Below, piece after piece: positions 22,390 through 26,250 of a stretch of DNA of 26,250 bases. The position numbers were made by a program, and so were the translations under genes. How positions within the stretch are numbered: the stretch's first letter is position 1; every line of letters begins with the position of its first letter. The stretch comes from Thiothrix sp. Lineage in GTDB: Bacteria > Pseudomonadota > Gammaproteobacteria > Thiotrichales > Thiotrichaceae. Below the pieces are notes generated by a model that had not been told where the DNA came from, did no database searches, and saw nothing but the letters and a program-made list of their open reading frames with translations. Location: the NCBI GenBank assembly GCA_011375245.1, contig DRMA01000252.1, forward strand, positions 1 to 26,250, read 5' to 3'.

Positions 22390-24507
22390 ATGGAAAATAC
22401 TATGTCAGCAGATAGAATAGAAATTAATGGATTAACAATTGATGGCCCTGAATCACGTGATCTTGATGATGCGTTTTGGTTAGAAAGTGATGGAGACATG
22501 ACACTATTACATGTGTCAATTACTGATGTAAGTGAGAAAATAAAGCCTGACTCAGAACTTGATAAAAAAGCCCAAGAAAAAGGTTTTACGCGCTATTTAA
22601 GCGATGGCAATAATCCCATGTTACCGCACTACTATTCTGAAAATAGTTTGAGTTTATTAGAAGGAGAACGACGAAATACCATTACCTTATCGGTTTCTAT
22701 TGATCAACAAGGGAATATCGACGCGCCGCTTATTCGTAAAACCTATTTAAAAAATAAAGCAAAACTTAGTTACAAACAGGCTGAGGAAATAATGCGTTCC
22801 CCTCAGCATCCCTTGTATGACGTGTTAAATAAATCACACCAATTAGCCCAGCGCTTATTTGAAAAAAGGCGGAACAATGGTGCTATCGCTTTATATGATC
22901 TTAATAAAGGCATTGCTACTTCTGAAGATGGTGTCATTCAACAAATTTCGGCCGATGAATCGTACAATTCACACATTATTATTCAAGAATTTATGATTCT
23001 AATCAATCAAGTCATTGCTCGTTTTTTTGCTGAAAACGATATTCCTGGCTTATATCGAAATCACACCTCAAAAGCCGTTGCACCTGAAAGAGAGACGTTG
23101 CTCAAAGATGTTGATAATCTTATGAAGATTGGTGACAGCGAGCGTATCAACACCTTAGTACAGAAATTCATGCTGATTTTTAATAAAGCCAGTTATGACC
23201 CCATCATTGAAGGACATTATGCCTTAAATTTACCTGCTTATATGCATATCACCTCACCGATTAGACGGTATGTCGATTTAGTCAATATGCGCCAATTAAA
23301 CGCTTTCCTGACCGATGAAAAATTGCCTTATTCCAACGAAGCATTGCGACTTATTGGCAAGAAGATTAATACCATTAAGTATTCTTACCAAAAAGAAAAA
23401 AGTAGCTTTTTCAAAGGACAAGCACACGAACAAAATCTTGAAATATTAAATAACAATATTGATCTTTCGACGATGGAAGACAAAGATTTTTATCGCTTAC
23501 TAAAAACGGCTGCCTATAAAAACAAACTCCCACCAAATTTACATACAAAAATTAGTGAGCATTTAGAAAATCATAAACTCAGTGTACGCGACATGTTTAC
23601 CATCTTATTTAATTCAGGAAAATCGCCCGAATGGATGGCATTAAAAACAATGGTTTTAGAAGCATTAAGTGAAAATATACATGAATCAACCAGCCTACTA
23701 ACCATGGCTAGCCAAAAACGCCAATGGCCAGCCATACGTTATCAGCGAGAAGCGGTGGGTACACACCCACAAACCTTTTACACCACTGCCTCGATAACGA
23801 TAAAAAACAAAGACTATGAATCCGACTCTCAACAAGCACTAACGATTAAAAATAAAAAAGTCTCCGAACAATTAGCCAATTTTAGTTTATTATGCAAAAT
23901 TTTAAAAATTGATAAAGAAATTCCTATCCCTAGTCGTTACCAGCAGCAGGTAATTGATAAGAATACGAGTAAAAACCAAGCTTCATCGGCAAACTATGTC
24001 GGCAAACTGATTGAACTGTGTAATAGAAAAGGCTGGCCAGCGATCCAGTATGAGTATACGCACGAAGGGCCTTCGCACCGACCCATCTTTGAGGTACAAG
24101 CCCATGTCCTTATCAATGGCACACGCTATTGTTCAGAAAAAATACAAGGCGGTAATAAAAAACTCGGTAAGCAATTAGCCTCTGCTGATCTTATGCAGAA
24201 ACTCATTGATGCCCCTGCTTCTGCAACCGCAATGAGCGCAGAAAAAAACATTAACTTTATCGGTATGCTGAATAACTTAATGCTTAAACAAAACCTAGAG
24301 CCACCATGTTATAACTTCGACTTTTCTACAGAAAATGGCCCGTTTAAATGTATTTGCACTGTTACCCAACCTGATGATGAAAATAGAAAGACACAGGCGT
24401 ATGGCGCATCAAAAAAGAACACCAAAAAAGAAGCGGCAAAAAGGATGTGGCTGTTGTTAAGTGGTGAACTAGATAAGGAACTGCTTAATAGTGTCGAGAG
24501 TTATTGA
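22390..24507 (+). CDS. RNB-domain exoribonuclease with three dsRNA-binding-like domains
   Basis: A 705-residue protein whose N-terminal half (about 10-335) is an RNase II/R catalytic domain. The four active-site aspartates are intact with the RNase II spacing: D18, D24, D26, D27 (IDGPESRDLDDAF), and the catalytic arginine region SPIRRYVDL is at 290-296. It starts straight at the RNB domain: the cold-shock domains and the C-terminal S1 domain of RNase II/R are absent. Instead the C-terminal half holds three dsRBD-like repeats: about 432-508, 533-608 (YVGKLIELCNRKGW...GPSHRPIFEV...NKKLGKQLASADL) and 621-700 (SKKNTKKEAAKRMWLLL). It is probably a 3'-5' exoribonuclease steered to structured RNA. 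The start may be ATG 22390 or 22402; neither has a strong Shine-Dalgarno. No operon partner is evident. Confidence 0.85.
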   Translation: MENTMSADRIEINGLTIDGPESRDLDDAFWLESDGDMTLLHVSITDVSEKIKPDSELDKKAQEKGFTRYLSDGNNPMLPHYYSENSLSLLEGERRNTITLSVSIDQQGNIDAPLIRKTYLKNKAKLSYKQAEEIMRSPQHPLYDVLNKSHQLAQRLFEKRRNNGAIALYDLNKGIATSEDGVIQQISADESYNSHIIIQEFMILINQVIARFFAENDIPGLYRNHTSKAVAPERETLLKDVDNLMKIGDSERINTLVQKFMLIFNKASYDPIIEGHYALNLPAYMHITSPIRRYVDLVNMRQLNAFLTDEKLPYSNEALRLIGKKINTIKYSYQKEKSSFFKGQAHEQNLEILNNNIDLSTMEDKDFYRLLKTAAYKNKLPPNLHTKISEHLENHKLSVRDMFTILFNSGKSPEWMALKTMVLEALSENIHESTSLLTMASQKRQWPAIRYQREAVGTHPQTFYTTASITIKNKDYESDSQQALTIKNKKVSEQLANFSLLCKILKIDKEIPIPSRYQQQVIDKNTSKNQASSANYVGKLIELCNRKGWPAIQYEYTHEGPSHRPIFEVQAHVLINGTRYCSEKIQGGNKKLGKQLASADLMQKLIDAPASATAMSAEKNINFIGMLNNLMLKQNLEPPCYNFDFSTENGPFKCICTVTQPDDENRKTQAYGASKKNTKKEAAKRMWLLLSGELDKELLNSVESY

Positions 24508-24797
24508 GAAACCGTAATTGTATTGTCACAGACAAACAACCACTTGTGTTGCCTGACCCAGCGAGCCACTAAAATCATCACTGCCATCTTTAGTCAAACC
24601 ATTTATTTTAATAAAAATTAACAGGATTTTAACGGTAAATTACTGTTGTCTTCTCATGCTAAATGAGAAACTTGTTTCATCTAAAGGGGTTAGGGCTAAG
24701 GCAGATCAAGCCCTTCTTTTACACAACGAGGGAGGTGGAGGAGAAGGCAGGGTATTAGGGAAAAGCAAGGACTAAAAGGGGCTGTAGGAAACAATAA

Positions 24798-24833
24798 AGG
24801 CTGAGTGATCTGGGCAATCACTCAGCCTCTTTT
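24798..24833. terminator. Strong bidirectional terminator
   Basis: Perfect 12-bp stem AGGCTGAGTGAT / ATCACTCAGCCT with a 7-base loop. A TTTT stretch follows on the plus strand and TTTATTGTTT on the minus strand, so it could end transcripts from either side. On the minus strand it lies 13 bases after the stop of the cytochrome c peroxidase remnant and was probably that gene's terminator. Confidence 0.8.
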
Positions 24834-24845
24834 ATTGTCTTAATA

Positions 24846-24983
24846 CTAATACAACCATTCGTTTGTTGGGATAAGCGATTCAAATTTGCGATCAGTCAAC
24901 GTTTTTAGAAATGCCACGAGTTGAGCTTCTTCCACATCAGTAAGTCCTAAATTACCTAATTCATCTGTATTCTCTGCTGAGCC
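24846..24983 (-). pseudogene. C-terminal remnant of a di-haem cytochrome c peroxidase-like gene
   Basis: Minus-strand translation gives 45 residues ending in a TAG stop, including LGLTDVEEAQLVAFLKTLTD, which matches the conserved C-terminal end of the cytochrome c peroxidase/MauG family (LTxxExxxLVAFLxTLTD). An in-frame TAA (24984-24986) precedes it and no start codon or haem motif (CxxCH) is found upstream; the sequence changes at once to the TetR promoter. The front of the gene was therefore lost by deletion or rearrangement, leaving the tail and its terminator. The family match rests on a short segment. Confidence 0.6.
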
Positions 24984-24998
24984 TTAAAAAAATTAAGT

Positions 24999-25026
24999 TT
25001 GACAAAAAATCTCATCTGAGTATCAT
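24999..25026 (+). promoter_or_regulatory. Promoter of the TetR gene
   Basis: Perfect -35 TTGACA (24999-25004), a 16-bp spacer, and -10 TATCAT (25021-25026, five of six). Transcription would start near 25033, leaving a leader of about 24 bases that contains the operator. Confidence 0.6.
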
Positions 25027-25039
25027 CATTTAAAAATAT

Positions 25040-25053
25040 ACTGACTGGTCTGT
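25040..25053. promoter_or_regulatory. TetR-family operator, copy 1
   Basis: ACTGACTGGTCTGT is an inverted repeat (ACtGAC-TG-GTCtGT, one mismatched pair) ending three bases before the TetR ATG. It differs by one base from 25731-25744. The position downstream of the promoter suggests autorepression by roadblock. It also leaves no room for a normal Shine-Dalgarno. Confidence 0.7.
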
Positions 25054-25056
25054 TTT

Positions 25057-25659
25057 ATGGTTTTATCTGAAAAAGCACAAGCAACACGTAATCGTATTTT
25101 AGTGGCAGGGACAAAATTATTTTATTTGCAGGGTTACAATGCTACGGGATTAGATAAGATTATCAAAGAGGCAGGAACGACGAAGGGTAATTTTTATTAT
25201 CACTTTAAAAGCAAAGAGGCGTTAGCACTTGCGACACTTGATTCTCAGTTAACACTGATCTTACAAGCGCTTCAAGAGCAGGTTTTAAGTAAACACAACT
25301 CACCACTTGAAACACTATTTGGCATCCTTAACTTCATGGCGAATAAACAAAAAATGCAACATCGTGAGGGTTATATTTCTGGCTGTTATTTTGGTAATTT
25401 CACCTTAGAACTCAGCACAGTCAGTGACCCCATCAAGAAAAAAGTAAAAAACATCTTTGACCAATATACTGGCTTAATTGAGTCTTTATTAATTGAGGCA
25501 AAAGAAGCAGGAGAAATTCCAGCTCATATCGACCCTGCAACAATGAGTTCCATTATTATGGGGCAAGCTGAAGGCGCTATTTTGTTAGATAAAGCCAATC
25601 AAGAACCAAAGAATTTTGATCAAAGTATTCAATTTATTAAACAGATTTTATCGACTTAA
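25057..25659 (+). CDS. TetR/AcrR-family repressor, NemR-like
   Basis: A 200-residue regulator with an N-terminal helix-turn-helix (about 10-55; GLDKIIKEAGTTKGNFYYHFKSKEAL) and an all-helical ligand domain containing GYISGCYFGNFTLELS. That GCxxGN region resembles NemR-type repressors, which sense electrophiles and hypochlorite through cysteine. Here C110 is the only cysteine in the protein and lies close to the NemR sensing position (C106). The ATG at 25057 has no Shine-Dalgarno; the operator occupies that place. A matching operator before the next gene indicates that it controls both itself and the carboxymuconolactone-decarboxylase-like gene. The inducer is unknown. Confidence 0.85.
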   Translation: MVLSEKAQATRNRILVAGTKLFYLQGYNATGLDKIIKEAGTTKGNFYYHFKSKEALALATLDSQLTLILQALQEQVLSKHNSPLETLFGILNFMANKQKMQHREGYISGCYFGNFTLELSTVSDPIKKKVKNIFDQYTGLIESLLIEAKEAGEIPAHIDPATMSSIIMGQAEGAILLDKANQEPKNFDQSIQFIKQILST

Positions 25660-25688
25660 AATAAGCTAAATGTTGTAAACACAGCTAC

Positions 25689-25716
25689 AGCTACAGCCGT
25701 TATGTAGCTATTTTTT
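25689..25716 (+). terminator. Probable terminator after the TetR gene
   Basis: AGCTACA (25689-25695) / TGTAGCT (25703-25709), 7-base loop, then A and six Ts (25711-25716). AGCTACA is duplicated just upstream (25683-25689), giving an alternative stem. Confidence 0.6.
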
Positions 25717-25730
25717 ACCCCTCAAAATAG

Positions 25731-25744
25731 ACGGACTGGTCTGT
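25731..25744. promoter_or_regulatory. TetR-family operator, copy 2
   Basis: ACGGACTGGTCTGT, an inverted repeat (ACgGAC-TG-GTCtGT) matching 25040-25053 at 13 of 14 bases. It lies 32 bases before the ATG of the CMD-like gene, where it could cover that gene's promoter. Confidence 0.7.
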
Positions 25745-25776
25745 ACTATTTTATTCATTCTCAATAGGAGAAACAC

Positions 25777-26250
25777 ATGCCCGTATTAATTAACCCACAA
25801 GTGCCTGAAGCTGACAAAGAAAAAGTAGATGCTATTTTTAAAGGCGTTGAGGAACATCTTGGCTTTGTCCCTGATGGTTTAAAGCTATTTGCCATTAGCC
25901 CAACACTGTTGGAAAACTTTGTCGGTAATGTTGGCTATTTTATGTCGCATCCAGAGCTTAGTCAGGATTTATTGGCAATGATTCGCTATCTTGTATCAGC
26001 GAAAGCCTGTGGTTCTTTTTGTACAACGTTTAATGCGGCAATATTGACAAATAAGCTCAATAAAACAGAAGAACAACTCCAAGCAGCGCAAGCGGATATG
26101 AATAATGCTCCGCTGACAGATGCAGAAATTGTGCTGTTAAAACTTGCGCTAAAATCTATTGAGGATGCGGATGGGGTAACACAAGACGATATACAAAAAG
26201 CACGCGATGCAGGATTTAGTGATCGTAATATTTTTGATGCAGTGACAATA
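25777..26250 (+). CDS. Carboxymuconolactone decarboxylase / AhpD-like protein (partial, runs off window)
   Basis: 158 residues visible from the ATG at 25777, which has AGGAG about eight bases upstream; no stop before the window end. The helical CMD/AhpD-like fold is suggested by HLGFVPDGLKLFAISPTLLENF, LAMIRYLVSAKACGSFC and LTDAEIVLLKLALKS with AGFSDRNIFDAV, as in peroxidase-related CMD proteins. The usual active site is CxxC with a following histidine. Here the cysteines are C78 and C82 (C-GSF-C), a CX3C spacing, and Asn stands where His is expected. It may act as a thiol peroxidase or reductase-like protein, but the altered site makes that uncertain. The TetR operator just upstream points to induction by electrophiles or oxidants. 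Confidence 0.75.
   Translation, partial: MPVLINPQVPEADKEKVDAIFKGVEEHLGFVPDGLKLFAISPTLLENFVGNVGYFMSHPELSQDLLAMIRYLVSAKACGSFCTTFNAAILTNKLNKTEEQLQAAQADMNNAPLTDAEIVLLKLALKSIEDADGVTQDDIQKARDAGFSDRNIFDAVTI

Larger units (their letters stand above)
24508..25056. other. Intergenic region with GGA-rich tract, terminator and gene remnant
   Basis: 549 bp. 24508-24690: nothing recognisable. 24692-24720: weak hairpin AGGGCT/AGCCCT followed by TTCTTTT, possibly the end of the RNB transcript. 24727-24790: purine-rich, with several GGA motifs. 24798-24833: strong hairpin. 24846-24983: a minus-strand gene remnant. 24999-25053: promoter and operator of the TetR gene. Confidence 0.6.

Noticed and set aside
24523..24610. 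Minus-strand reading of about 29 residues (containing NGLTKDGSDDFSGSLGQ) as another gene remnant
   Set aside because: No family recognised, no start or ribosome binding site, and too short to support.

Overview
The window looks like a chromosomal piece from an AT-rich gammaproteobacterium, probably a sulfur-oxidising, CO2-fixing one. The support is a gammaproteobacterial gene set (XerC, monofunctional RelA, BepA, hisBHAFE-tatABC), two rhodanese proteins, a DsrE2-like sulfur carrier, a SulP anion transporter and a CbbY-type phosphatase. The lineage is inference; no rRNA or other marker gene is present to fix it.

Layout. 1-161: a 50-bp direct repeat flanking a REP/MITE-like core, running into the xerC ribosome binding site; a 78-bp inverted copy of the core lies at 11727-11804. 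162-5672: xerC(+), a secreted lipase-like hydrolase(-), relA(+), bepA(-), arranged tail to tail in two convergent pairs. 5788-7092: a sulfur-relay pair, rhodanese and DsrE2-like protein, behind a promoter overlapped by a perfect palindrome, closed by a strong terminator. 7211-11719: a compact operon of sulP, an exported rhodanese/metallo-beta-lactamase fusion, apbE and a HIT protein, closed by a terminator. 11889-16923 (minus strand): hisB-hisH-hisA-hisF-hisE-tatA-tatB-tatC. 17113-17229: a candidate small RNA on the plus strand. 17209-18009: cbbY(-). 18322-22183: a membrane O-acetyltransferase and a lipoprotein with Ig-like repeats and an SGNH esterase domain. 22390-24507: an RNB exoribonuclease catalytic domain fused to three dsRNA-binding-like domains. 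24846-24983: the C-terminal stump of a cytochrome c peroxidase-like gene. 25040-26250: a NemR-like TetR regulator and a carboxymuconolactone-decarboxylase-like gene (cut by the window end), each preceded by the same 14-bp operator.

How it fits together. The rhodanese/DsrE2 pair, the periplasmic rhodanese fusion, the anion transporter and the Tat system would suit a cell handling reduced sulfur through persulfide carriers and exported enzymes. The O-acetylase/esterase pair could add and remove acetyl groups on surface polysaccharide. The TetR/CMD pair looks like a small electrophile- or peroxide-responsive unit.

Most worth a second look: the RNB-dsRBD protein (unusual architecture), the candidate sRNA with an exposed CCUCCU anti-Shine-Dalgarno segment, the metallo-beta-lactamase domain lacking three of its four HxHxDH ligands, and the TetR/CMD operator pair.
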